64,000 nucleotides of DNA from Pseudomonadota bacterium. Lineage in GTDB: Bacteria; Pseudomonadota; Gammaproteobacteria; Xanthomonadales; SZUA-38. Shown one piece after another: positions 1-8,449 of the stretch. A program made the position numbers and the translations under genes. Where the stretch lies: positions 79,755 to 143,754 of the forward strand of contig JBCCCR010000015.1 of assembly GCA_039033415.1 (NCBI GenBank), read 5' to 3'. The notes beneath the pieces are model-generated. The model made no database searches and was not told the DNA's origin. It worked only from the letters and a program-made list of their open reading frames with translations. The stretch's first letter is position 1; each line of letters begins with the position of its first letter.

Positions 1-1
1 G

Positions 2-73
2 GTGGACATGACGAGGTTCTCCAAAGCCCTCCCCGAACCGCTCGCCAAGCGGGTTGCCGAGGCAGCCGCATGA
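2..73 (+). CDS. C-terminal end of an upstream gene (partial)
   Basis: An open frame enters from the left edge and ends at a TGA at 71-73, giving about 23 residues that end in RVAEAAA. The TGA overlaps the ATG of the next gene in an ATGA arrangement, so the two are probably co-transcribed and translationally coupled. Too little is present to name the protein. The tail is alanine-rich and charged, as is common for soluble proteins. Confidence 0.55.
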   Translation: MDMTRFSKALPEPLAKRVAEAAA

Positions 74-741
74 ACGCCGTCAAACGTCATCTGAGGGTGG
101 GCATTTTGGCCGCGGTCCTCGCTACCTGCTGCTGGTCCTTCAGCCAGGCGAACGATCAAGCCGATTCCCTGGCAGCGATACAGGCGCTCCTCCCAGGCGA
201 CTATCTTGGCGAGGGGAGTCGGGGCCCTGTCTATCATCGGATCGTGCCGCTAAAGGTGCCCGCGTTGGGCGGCCAGATTTTCTATCACCACATCAGCACG
301 GAGTCGTTCGGCGGCCCGGCAGCGCAGCGTAAATTTTATGTTTTCGAAGGCACCGACCTGATCATGCGGTCCACGGTGCTGCTGGAAAGCGGCGTCACGC
401 TGGACAGCAACTGGGACATGGCGCTGCAGCTCACCCAGGTCACGGAGGAGAAGCTCCTCAGATTTCCCGACGGCTGCCGGTTTCAGTGGCGCGACGACAA
501 CGGCGACTTCGTCGCACGCGTAGACCGCAGCGTGTGTAGCTACGACAGCCCCACGTTCGGCGGCCGAGTCAGCCCGGAGATGACCTATCGCCTCACGCCC
601 TGCGATCTGGCGATTGCGGAGGGCATTTACCGCGAGGACGGCAGCCCTGTCTTTCCGCCGTCTGACGTCACGAATCGCCGGATGGTCACAGCAAATGACA
701 CGAACAAAGGCGCAATGACGGGATGTAACGCTTCGCGCTGA
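70..741 (+). CDS. CpcT/CpeT-like secreted protein (DUF1001 type)
   Basis: A 223-residue protein with an N-terminal signal peptide (positive MNAVKRH, then a hydrophobic stretch to about residue 27). The mature part follows the pattern of the CpcT/CpeT family: an early GDY/GEG segment, a Y-H-R-I-V segment, an aromatic IFYHH strand, then a QRKFYVFE strand. Later come a GC-x-F-x-W motif (FPDGCRFQW), a cysteine about 20 residues on, and an EGIYREDGSPVF segment. In cyanobacteria this family ligates phycobilins to antenna proteins, but members also occur in non-phototrophic bacteria with unknown roles. Four of the cysteines lie in the mature part and could form disulfides in the periplasm. The start is fixed by the ATGA overlap with the preceding gene. 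Family assignment is by eye and moderate; no pigment function is claimed. Confidence 0.55.
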   Translation: MNAVKRHLRVGILAAVLATCCWSFSQANDQADSLAAIQALLPGDYLGEGSRGPVYHRIVPLKVPALGGQIFYHHISTESFGGPAAQRKFYVFEGTDLIMRSTVLLESGVTLDSNWDMALQLTQVTEEKLLRFPDGCRFQWRDDNGDFVARVDRSVCSYDSPTFGGRVSPEMTYRLTPCDLAIAEGIYREDGSPVFPPSDVTNRRMVTANDTNKGAMTGCNASR

Positions 742-803
742 CGTACAGTCCCTGCACCGCCACAACGGGTAGCTTTTCTGCAGGATCCCGTTAGGCTAAC
801 CCT

Positions 804-3800
804 ATGATTTCTCGCTCTTGGACAGCCCGCACAGCCGGGCTCGTAATGCTGTTTCTGCCGCTGGTTTGGAGCAGCGCCCACTCCCAATCTCTGCGCTTTG
901 AGCGCTTCGTGCCGGCACTGCAGCAGCCCTGGTATTTCTCCGACGGGGTTGACGGTATTGCTGCGGTCGGCGATACGGTCTTTGCGGTGAGCGAAGGCAA
1001 CGCCTTTGCGCTCAGCCGCACCGGGCGAATCATCACGCTCGGCTCGCCGTTCGGCGCCAATAACGCTTTTGATTTTGTGGCGAGGAACAACCTGCTTTTT
1101 ATCCCCACCTTCGGTGGTGTGGTTCAGATGGATCAGAACTTCGAGTCGATTCGATTTCTTTCCGATGGCGGCTCGGGAGGCCCAGGCGGGATTATCCGGG
1201 CAGCCGCGATGGACTTTCTGAGCGACGGCAGCTTCGCCGTCCTCGACGTGGACTCTTCCGTGCCTGACGCTAGCGCCAACAGCGTCAAGATTTTTGACGC
1301 TGACTTTGATTTTCTGTCGAGCTTTCAAGGTCTGGGCACCTGCCCCATCACCTTTTCGATTCAGCCGACAGGGCTATTTGTCGCTCCCGACGACACCATT
1401 TACGTGACACACACCTGCGCCAGCGAAATCCAGCAATTCAGCCGCTCTGGAACTCTGCTCCGCACCCTTGGCTCCGTTTCCGACACGCCCCGTCCCCAGG
1501 ATTTGACGATGAGCGCCGACGGCAACCAAATCGTTGTGGCAACAGAACGTGACGTCGCGGTGCTGGACACCCTAACCGGTGCACTGGTTACTCGTTTCAG
1601 CCCGCCACCAAGCGGCAGCAACTTTTTTCCCGCCATTACCCTCGCGCCTGACGGCACGTACTTGCTCGGATCGATCTCTGCAATACACCGCTTTAGCAAA
1701 ACCTTCCAGCTGCTGAGCACGTTCCAGAGCGCCTCCCCTGAGGAGGGTTTCTTTGATGAACCGCGGGATATCGCCGTCGATAACCGCAACGGCGTCGTGA
1801 ATGTCATCGAGGGCCGCAACAACCGAATATCCGTCCTGGACTCCCAGGGACAATTGACCACGGTTTACGACCGCAGTACGGCGAACTTTGACACGTTAGA
1901 TACCCCATCCAGCATCGCCAACCTGGGCCAGCTGGGGCTGCCTTTTACAGGACTTGAGGAGAACTTTTATGGTGTCGCTGACTGCAACGGCGTGAAGTAT
2001 TTTTCCGGCGACGGCACGACCTATCTGCCGCTGACAACGGTCGCCGGCAGCAACCCAGGGGAATTCGTGCAGCGCTGCGGCAAACGGATCGGCATGCTGC
2101 CGATCGCCATCGACGACGTTGAGCTTTTTCTCACAGACGGCGGAAACGATACAGTCAAAGTCTTCGACGCAATCACCTACGATTTCCGCCGCGAGTGGAC
2201 TTCAATCAATCCGCAGACCAACGCCCCTTTCAGAATCCGGTCGCTGACGAGTGATGGTGAGCACCTGATTGCACTGGGACAAGACAGGGTGGTTTTCTAT
2301 GATCGCGACGGCGTGCCGCAGCGAGACTTCGACATCGGGGACAGTGGCGGTGACATCACCTACACGCAGCTCGGCGATCTGCTGGTGACCAGCTCGAGAG
2401 CACTGCGACGGTACACGCTGGAAGGCGAGCTGACCCAGGAAACCCCGTTGCCCCGGGGCATCGGCCCCGGGCAGGTGCGCGACATCACTAACTCCTCCGC
2501 CGTCGATCTCGGTAACGATCAAATTGTTGTGGCCGACGGTCGCAACAATCGGGTGAAATACCTGCGCGCGCTAACCACCACAGAAAATCCTAAAGCGATT
2601 GTGGTTGCCGGCGGAGGCCCCTACCCCGGCAACGCCCTGTGGGACGCAACCCGGGTCAACGCCAACTTTGGGTATCGCACCCTGCTCAACCAAGGGTTTG
2701 ACAAGGATGGTGTCCAATACCTGTCCGATGACAATGCCGACCTGGACCAGAACGGCGTCGAGGACGACATCGACGCGCCGGCAATCGGCAGCGAACTGGA
2801 GGCGGCGATCACCGGAGCCTTTTCCGCGGACGCCACCGAGCTCGTGATCTACCTGGTGGATCACGGCGGCGACGACACGTTCCGGCTGAGCGGCACCGAG
2901 ACGATCACGAGCACCCAACTCAACGAATGGCTGGACACCTGGCAGCAGGCCAGCGGCGGCCAGCGCATCACCGTGATCTACGATGCGTGCCAGTCCGGCT
3001 CTTTTGTCGACGAGATCAGCGCCGGCAGCGCCAACCGGATTGTGATCGCCAGCGCACGGGCCGACCAGAGCGCCTACTTTGTCTCGCAGGGTGCGCTGTC
3101 CTTTTCCAACCAGTTCTGGACGCAGATCTTCAACGGGCAGTCGCTCAAGGCAGCCTATGAGGCGGCCACCGAGGTGATCGAGCAGGCGTTTCCCACGCAA
3201 AACCCAATCCTTGACAGCAACGGCAACGGCATCGGGAACGAAACCGCGGACTTTGCCGTGCTCGACCTGATCGGCGGTGGCTTTATCGGCAACGGCACCA
3301 CCATCAGCGGCTCCCGGCCCATCATCACCAGCGTCTTTCCGCCCATCACGCTCGCAAACGGCAACGAGACCGCGCTGACCGCGTTCGGCGTCACCGACTC
3401 CGACGGCGTAGCCCGGGTCTGGGCAATATTGATTCCTCCCGGCTACGTGCCTGGCTCAGCCGACAACCCCGTGAGTGAACTGCCCACGGTGAATCTAGAC
3501 TCGCAAAGCGGCGATGATTTCTCGGCGACCTTTGCGGGCTTTTCCGAAATCGGTACCTACCAGGTCGTAATCTACGCCGAGGACGGCTTCGGCAACGTCT
3601 CGGTGCCGAGCATCAGCACGGTGACCGTCAACAGTCCACTGCAGCGGCGCGCCGTCATTATCGCCGGGGGCGATCAGTCAGACGCTGGCTTTGCGGGAGT
3701 CAGCGCCAACACGCGCCTGGCTTACGCGGCGCTGGAACAGCAGGGCTACGGTCCGGACGGCGTCTCCTGCGACAGCGCCCTCTGCGACGCCGTGCAGTTT

Positions 3801-4676
3801 CTCACGCCCGAGGCGGTGGCAGGTTTTGACGCCACCGCAACCCTCAGCAACGTGGAAGACGCCATTTCGGTATGGGGCGCCACCGAGACCCAGGATCTGA
3901 CGGTCTACCTGACCGGCCCCCGCGGCGGCGGCGGCTTTCAGCTTGCGGGCGGCGACGTGCTGACCGCGGCAGCGCTGGACGGGTTCCTGGACATCGCCGA
4001 GGCCGCAAACCCGGGGCGGGTCACGGTGATCGTCGACGGCGATCTGGCCGGCGAATTTGTGAACCAGCTGAGTCCTTCGGACGGCCGCCGCTTCCTGATC
4101 GCCAGCGCGTCGGGTACCGACGTCGCGGCCAACGCGCTGGAAGGCGTCGTGTCGTTTTCCCGGTTCTTCTGGTCGCAGACGCTGAACGGCGCCACGGTGT
4201 TCGACGCCTTCCGTCAGGCCCGCAGCGGCATTCGCTTTGCCGCGGACTGCCAGAACCCGGAAATCGACACCGACGGCAACAACGTTCCCAACCAGCTATT
4301 CGACGGCCTGTCAGCCGGCGCCTATCGAATTGGCTCCGGGATTCTGCTGGCCGGGGATGACCCCTTGATCGAGTCGACCCAGGGACCGTCGGTGGTGACG
4401 GAAGGCAGCGCTTACAACCTGACCGTAAGCGGCATCACGACTACGGGCACCATCGACCGCGTGGTGGCGGTGATCGGCATGAACGGCAGCTGCGAGGTCA
4501 CCCAGGTGCTCAACAACCTGGGGAACGGTCGCTGGGGCGGCGAACTGCCGATGGTGGATTTCGAATCACCGAGACTGAGCGTCGCGGCTTTTGCGGTAGA
4601 CGATGACGGCAACGTCTCACTGCCGGTGACCCGCAGCGTTGTCGGCGACCTGGTCTTTCGCAACGGCCTCGAGTAG
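804..4676 (+). CDS. Secreted beta-propeller protein with tandem caspase-like (C13-type) domains, one degenerate
   Basis: A 1290-residue exported protein with a signal peptide at residues 1-28. Residues about 30-600 hold repeated propeller blades of NHL/SMP-30 type, with recurring FSxDG, IAVDNRNG and VADGRNNRVKYL phrases. Residues about 600-820 form a caspase-fold cysteine peptidase domain of the C13/legumain-like type: the strand IVVAGGG, the catalytic His in YLVDHGG (H687) and the catalytic Cys in YDACQSGSF (C729). A linker resembling an Ig-like domain follows (about 840-950). A second copy of the same domain occupies about 950-1190, but the matching His is Pro1039 and the matching Cys is Asp1080, so it should be inactive. 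A final beta domain ends in VFRNGLE, similar to the DGFE-like tails of some gammaproteobacterial exported proteins. It is probably cell-surface or extracellular; the substrate is unknown. Confidence 0.8.
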   Translation: MISRSWTARTAGLVMLFLPLVWSSAHSQSLRFERFVPALQQPWYFSDGVDGIAAVGDTVFAVSEGNAFALSRTGRIITLGSPFGANNAFDFVARNNLLFIPTFGGVVQMDQNFESIRFLSDGGSGGPGGIIRAAAMDFLSDGSFAVLDVDSSVPDASANSVKIFDADFDFLSSFQGLGTCPITFSIQPTGLFVAPDDTIYVTHTCASEIQQFSRSGTLLRTLGSVSDTPRPQDLTMSADGNQIVVATERDVAVLDTLTGALVTRFSPPPSGSNFFPAITLAPDGTYLLGSISAIHRFSKTFQLLSTFQSASPEEGFFDEPRDIAVDNRNGVVNVIEGRNNRISVLDSQGQLTTVYDRSTANFDTLDTPSSIANLGQLGLPFTGLEENFYGVADCNGVKYFSGDGTTYLPLTTVAGSNPGEFVQRCGKRIGMLPIAIDDVELFLTDGGNDTVKVFDAITYDFRREWTSINPQTNAPFRIRSLTSDGEHLIALGQDRVVFYDRDGVPQRDFDIGDSGGDITYTQLGDLLVTSSRALRRYTLEGELTQETPLPRGIGPGQVRDITNSSAVDLGNDQIVVADGRNNRVKYLRALTTTENPKAIVVAGGGPYPGNALWDATRVNANFGYRTLLNQGFDKDGVQYLSDDNADLDQNGVEDDIDAPAIGSELEAAITGAFSADATELVIYLVDHGGDDTFRLSGTETITSTQLNEWLDTWQQASGGQRITVIYDACQSGSFVDEISAGSANRIVIASARADQSAYFVSQGALSFSNQFWTQIFNGQSLKAAYEAATEVIEQAFPTQNPILDSNGNGIGNETADFAVLDLIGGGFIGNGTTISGSRPIITSVFPPITLANGNETALTAFGVTDSDGVARVWAILIPPGYVPGSADNPVSELPTVNLDSQSGDDFSATFAGFSEIGTYQVVIYAEDGFGNVSVPSISTVTVNSPLQRRAVIIAGGDQSDAGFAGVSANTRLAYAALEQQGYGPDGVSCDSALCDAVQFLTPEAVAGFDATATLSNVEDAISVWGATETQDLTVYLTGPRGGGGFQLAGGDVLTAAALDGFLDIAEAANPGRVTVIVDGDLAGEFVNQLSPSDGRRFLIASASGTDVAANALEGVVSFSRFFWSQTLNGATVFDAFRQARSGIRFAADCQNPEIDTDGNNVPNQLFDGLSAGAYRIGSGILLAGDDPLIESTQGPSVVTEGSAYNLTVSGITTTGTIDRVVAVIGMNGSCEVTQVLNNLGNGRWGGELPMVDFESPRLSVAAFAVDDDGNVSLPVTRSVVGDLVFRNGLE

Positions 4677-4731
4677 AGATAGTGCTGGACCCCGCACGCG
4701 CCTCGCGCCTTGTAGCGATAACGTAAGAACC

Positions 4732-5694
4732 TTGGGTTCCAACCAACATCGCGTGCTGCTGGCGGGTGCTTCCGGGTACATCGGTCGCGCGGTGGCGGCC
4801 AAGCTGCTCGCCGATGGTTATGAGGTGATTGCGCCGCTGCGCAGACCGGATCAGGCGCCGCCCGGCTGCCGGGTAATCCATACCGAACTGGACGACCCCA
4901 ACAAGCTATCGACGGCTCTCGCCGGCGTCAATACATCGGCCATCATTTCCTGCATCGCGTCGCGCAGCGGCGTCGCCCAAGACGCCTGGCGTGTCGACTA
5001 TCAGGCCAATCGGAATCTTCTCCAGGTTGCCTCGGCGCTCGGAGCAAATCGTTTTATCCTGCTTTCAGCAATCTGCGTACAACGGCCGAAGCTCGCATTT
5101 CAGCAGGCCAAGCTCGCGTTTGAGACCGACCTTAGAGCCGCCGGCCTCACCTATTCGATCGTCCGACCCACCGCCTTCTTTCGATCCCTGTCGGGTCAAG
5201 TTCCTCGCGTGCAGCAAGGCAAACCCTATCTGTTGTTTGGCGACGGCTCGCTGACCGCGTGCAAACCGATCGCTGAGGATGATCTGGCGGCGTTTATCGT
5301 TCAGTGTCTCGTCGATGAGGACAAACAAAACCGAGTGCTGCCCATCGGTGGGCCGGGACCCGCCCTGACACCGCGCGAGCAGGGCGAGATGCTGTTTGAA
5401 CTGACGGGCCAACCGCCGCGCTTCAAGCGCGTGCCCCCAGCCCTTTTCTCGGTGGCGTTGAGCCTGCTGAATCCGCTCAGCAAGATCATTCCGGCCCTGG
5501 CGGCCAAGGCGGAGCTGGCGCGCATCGGACGGTACTACGCCACCGAATCGATGCTGCTTTGGGACGAGGACCGCGCGCGTTACGACGAATCAGCCACACC
5601 CAGCACCGGTAAAATCACGCTTCGAGATCACTACGAGCGCGTGCTGACCGAGGGTATGGCCGGTCAAGAGGCTGGCGACCAGAAGCTGTTTTAG
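4732..5694 (+). CDS. bciA: BciA-like divinyl (proto)chlorophyllide 8-vinyl reductase homologue
   Basis: About 320 residues with an N-terminal Rossmann dinucleotide-binding motif (LLAGASGYIGRAVA), placing it in the atypical SDR/NmrA-like group. Several phrases match the BciA family as I know it: CIASRSGVAQDAWRVDY, LLSAICVQRPKLAFQQAKL, the YSIVRPTAFF strand, LLFGDGSLTACKPI and LPIGGPGPALTPREQG. In phototrophs BciA reduces the C8-vinyl group of divinyl-chlorophyllide with NADPH. No other pigment gene is seen in the window, so here the substrate may differ. The upstream gene ends at 4676. A TTG at 4732 puts eight residues before the Rossmann strand and avoids overlap; a TTG at 4639 would overlap the upstream gene. 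Neither has a clear ribosome-binding site, so the start is uncertain. Confidence 0.65.
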   Translation: MGSNQHRVLLAGASGYIGRAVAAKLLADGYEVIAPLRRPDQAPPGCRVIHTELDDPNKLSTALAGVNTSAIISCIASRSGVAQDAWRVDYQANRNLLQVASALGANRFILLSAICVQRPKLAFQQAKLAFETDLRAAGLTYSIVRPTAFFRSLSGQVPRVQQGKPYLLFGDGSLTACKPIAEDDLAAFIVQCLVDEDKQNRVLPIGGPGPALTPREQGEMLFELTGQPPRFKRVPPALFSVALSLLNPLSKIIPALAAKAELARIGRYYATESMLLWDEDRARYDESATPSTGKITLRDHYERVLTEGMAGQEAGDQKLF

Positions 5695-5733
5695 CCGGGC
5701 TGCCGCCGTAGATGCCGGAGCAAGAACGCCGAG

Positions 5734-6474
5734 TCAGGCGAGCGCAATACGATTGCGCGCCTCGTCAAAAGACCCGACGCGATCCAGCATCCGCACCAGT
5801 TGCGCTACCGAGCGAACCGACATCTTCTCCATGGCATGCGACCGGTGAATCTCTACGGTCCGCGGAGAAATCCCAAGCTCCAGGCCGATACTCTTATTGG
5901 CTTGACCATCGGCAATCAGCGCCATCACCTGCCGTTCCCGAGGCGTCAGGCTGTCGATCCGCCGGTTGACCTCGTCAGCCTCCAGCGCGGATTCGTGGCC
6001 CGCACGGTTTTGTTCCAGCGCTTCGTTTACGCGATGAAGTAGGTCCTGGTCGCGAATGGGTTTTGGCAAGAAATCGACGGCGCCGAGCTTCAGCGCCTCG
6101 ACCGCCATCGGAATATCGCCATGGCCCGACATAAAAATCAGTGCCAGCTGACGATAGTCTCGCGTCATGAGTTCCCGCTGCAGCTCCAGGCCACTCATCT
6201 CCGGCATCCTGACGTCCAAAACCAGCACCCCAGGCCGGCCGTCGTATACATCGAGAAACTGCTGGGCAGAAGCAAGCGCCAGGCACTTCAGGTTGACAGA
6301 TTCAAGCAGCAGCGTCAGCGCGCTTCGGATGGCGTCATCATCGTCGACAACGTAGACCGTTTGGTCGATTGCGCGACGCCCAGCCTTGGAAAATGCCTGT
6401 TCGCAGTCGGGATCTGCGGGAGTATCCACGGCCAGACCCGCAGCCAAATCGGTGTTGGATACGGAGCGTCCCAT
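5734..6474 (-). CDS. FixJ-family response regulator (paralogue 1)
   Basis: A 246-residue two-domain regulator. The receiver domain starts after a 38-residue variable N-terminus, with the acidic pair in YVVDDDDAIR, the phospho-acceptor Asp in LVLDVRMPEMSG, the MSGHGDIPMAVEAL helix and the PKP lysine loop. The C-terminal LuxR/FixJ helix-turn-helix has the classic LTPRERQVMALIADGQANK and SPRTVEIHRSHAMEKM phrases. It is a close paralogue of the regulator at 40027-40686. The ATG at 6474 is preferred over the GTG at 6477 because a strong GGAGGT (6481-6486) lies six bases upstream of the ATG. No histidine kinase is directly coupled to it; the nearest kinase (7057-8241) lacks the phospho-acceptor histidine. 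Its regulon is unknown. Confidence 0.88.
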   Translation of the reverse strand: MGRSVSNTDLAAGLAVDTPADPDCEQAFSKAGRRAIDQTVYVVDDDDAIRSALTLLLESVNLKCLALASAQQFLDVYDGRPGVLVLDVRMPEMSGLELQRELMTRDYRQLALIFMSGHGDIPMAVEALKLGAVDFLPKPIRDQDLLHRVNEALEQNRAGHESALEADEVNRRIDSLTPRERQVMALIADGQANKSIGLELGISPRTVEIHRSHAMEKMSVRSVAQLVRMLDRVGSFDEARNRIALA

Positions 6475-6629
6475 CACTCCACCTCCTTCCTGATCGGGTT
6501 AAGTCCTTAGCCTCCATCCTCACAAATCGCCCGCCGCTTCACTATAAGTATTTGCCCCAGCTAGGGTAACCGGATGTTGCGGGGGGCTAAGTCCGAGTTT
6601 GGCACCGAGCCGAAGTCGCTGCGGAACGC

Positions 6630-7064
6630 TTAGGCGCTCTGTTCTGACAGGTCAGTCGCTTCTCGACAAACGTCGGCCAGCGTTGCGACGTTTTGGGACG
6701 TCAGCGGCTTATTCAGGATGTCCCTCCCCATCGGGAAAGCCAACGCTCGGGACCGGTCAGCCGGATTCAGCGAGGTTGTCAGCAGCACCACCACGGAACG
6801 TTCAAAACGCGGTCCAAACTCCGCCTGCGCTTGATCAAGGAACTCAAACCCATCCATCCGAGGCATGTTGATATCGAGGGTGATCAGGTCAACCCGAGGG
6901 CGGTCGTTGCGGCGCAGATGAGCCAGGGCATCTTCAGCGAGCGAAAAGAAGTTCAGGGTGGCGACTAGCCCTGATCGTTCGATGATGCGTCGATACAGAT
7001 ACTGATCGGTCTCGTCGTCATCGATCATCACCATGCTGCCGATGACGCTCGATGCTTCACCCAT
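6630..7064 (-). CDS. Single-domain receiver protein (Rcp1/CheY-like)
   Basis: A 144-residue stand-alone receiver domain. It has the acidic triad in VMIDDDETDQYLY, the phospho-acceptor Asp in LITLDINMPRMDGFEF, the switch Thr in VVLLTTSLNPADR and the Lys in ILNKPLTSQN. The DDDETD-x-Y-L-x-x-R pattern is typical of Rcp1-like regulators that work with phytochrome- or GAF-type kinases. Its ATG at 7064 lies inside the 3' end of the preceding kinase gene (8-base overlap), so both are surely translated from one transcript. It has no output domain and presumably relays phosphate or acts by protein-protein contact. Confidence 0.88.
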   Translation of the reverse strand: MGEASSVIGSMVMIDDDETDQYLYRRIIERSGLVATLNFFSLAEDALAHLRRNDRPRVDLITLDINMPRMDGFEFLDQAQAEFGPRFERSVVVLLTTSLNPADRSRALAFPMGRDILNKPLTSQNVATLADVCREATDLSEQSA

Positions 7065-8241
7065 CGGTTGCCACCGGCAGCGTCACGGAAAAAACCGAGC
7101 CTCCGCCTCGCCGTGAGTGAACGTCGATGTTGCCGGCATGATTGAGGGCCACGCGGCGGCACAGCGCAAGACCAATTCCGGTCCCTGAGTATTCGCTGGC
7201 CAGATGAAGCCGCTTGAACATGCCAAAAATTCGGCCCTGGTCTTCGGGATCGATGCCAATGCCGTTGTCTTTGACGTCGATCACACACTCGCGGCTGCCC
7301 TCCGAACCGCCAATGGCGATCTCAATCTTCGGCGCAACGCCTGGAGCCACGTATTTCAAGCCGTTAGCGATCAGGTTCTGGAACAGGATTCGCAGCTGCG
7401 AAGCCACTCCGACGACACGAGGCAGCGTGCCGGCACTTACCGTCGCACCTGAAACCTGGATCTGCTGGGCGAGGTCATCAATCACGTCGTTGACCAAATT
7501 CGCCAGATCCAGCGACTGCTTATCGACCTCGATGCCGGAGACCCGGGTATAGCTCATCACGTCTTCGATGAGCTGGTTCATGCGGCCGGTGGTCTGATGA
7601 CACCGTTCGAGCATCATCAGCGCCTCGCTGTCCTTGTCTGAATCCAGCAGCAGACCGAGCTCGGTATGCAGCAGCGCCAGCGTATTGGTGGGCGCCTTTA
7701 GATCGTTGGAAAGCACGTTGGTAAATTCCTGCTGCTCGAGGCGCAGTCGCTTACTGGTAATCCGCGCTGCTTTCAGACGAACCAGGTCTGAGACACAGCT
7801 CGAAATCTTCTGGACCGTCGCCTGATCTTCCTCCGTCCATTCCCGAGGCTCATCGGCGATCACGCAAAAGGCGCCCACCGGCTCCTCGCTTTCGCCATAG
7901 ATCGGGTTTCCCAGGTAAGCCATCACGCCAAGATTGGGGATTGCCAGATTGTCTTTCACCAGCTTGTGGCTCAGCGCATTGTCCACAACCAGCGGACAAT
8001 TGCGGCCGACAACATGTTGGCAAAAGGAGTGGTCGAGCGGGGTTTGACGCCGTTCACGCCACGGGTCTTGCAGACCGTGCTGACTCTTAAAAAACTGGCG
8101 ATCCTGATCAAAGTCCACGATGGACACCAGCGCTACCGGGACGTTCAGGAGATGTGCCGCAAGTTCGGTCAGACTGTCAAAATTCTGCTCCGGCGCTGCG
8201 TCAACAAGGTCGAGATCTCCTAGCTGTTGTGTATCAGCCAT
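7057..8241 (-). CDS. GAF-domain sensor kinase with Asn replacing the phospho-acceptor His
   Basis: A 394-residue soluble protein without membrane segments. A GAF domain spans about 20-155 (VALVSIVDFDQDRQFF, DHSFCQHVV and YLGNPI phrases). A HisKA-like dimerisation helix follows (about 165-235), then a HATPase_c domain. The ATP site looks complete: N-box FQNLIANGLKY, G1 DNGIGIDPED, F-box IFGMFKRL and G2 GTGIGLAL. The H-box normally reads S-H-D-L-[RK]-x-P, but here it is S-N-D-L-K-A-P, with Asn179 (codon AAC, 7705-7707) in place of the phospho-acceptor His. The protein may therefore bind ATP without autophosphorylating in the usual way, or act as a dimer partner. It overlaps and is coupled to the receiver gene 6630-7064. 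Confidence 0.88.
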   Translation of the reverse strand: MADTQQLGDLDLVDAAPEQNFDSLTELAAHLLNVPVALVSIVDFDQDRQFFKSQHGLQDPWRERRQTPLDHSFCQHVVGRNCPLVVDNALSHKLVKDNLAIPNLGVMAYLGNPIYGESEEPVGAFCVIADEPREWTEEDQATVQKISSCVSDLVRLKAARITSKRLRLEQQEFTNVLSNDLKAPTNTLALLHTELGLLLDSDKDSEALMMLERCHQTTGRMNQLIEDVMSYTRVSGIEVDKQSLDLANLVNDVIDDLAQQIQVSGATVSAGTLPRVVGVASQLRILFQNLIANGLKYVAPGVAPKIEIAIGGSEGSRECVIDVKDNGIGIDPEDQGRIFGMFKRLHLASEYSGTGIGLALCRRVALNHAGNIDVHSRRGGGSVFSVTLPVATDG

Positions 8242-8449
8242 GAATTTCAGCGAATTGTCTGCAGTTCAAGGGTTACCGCCTGCCTTATGCCAATGTCGAT
8301 TAGGCCTGCCGTTTCGGCCCGGCGTAACCCTTCATAGCGGCCAAGATCCGTCGAACTTGAGTCTGGATAGGCTTGTCGCCTCGATCTCTGGGTATTTTGG
8401 TGGCACTTGGATAAGCAACGCCCTCGTATACGGTCTCTTGAGGGTCAAA

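Noticed and set aside
6541..6560. TATAAGTATTTGCCCC near the first FixJ-type gene, as a third operator copy
   Set aside because: Only partial similarity to the CTACGTAGTTWCCGA element; kept out to avoid forcing a pattern.
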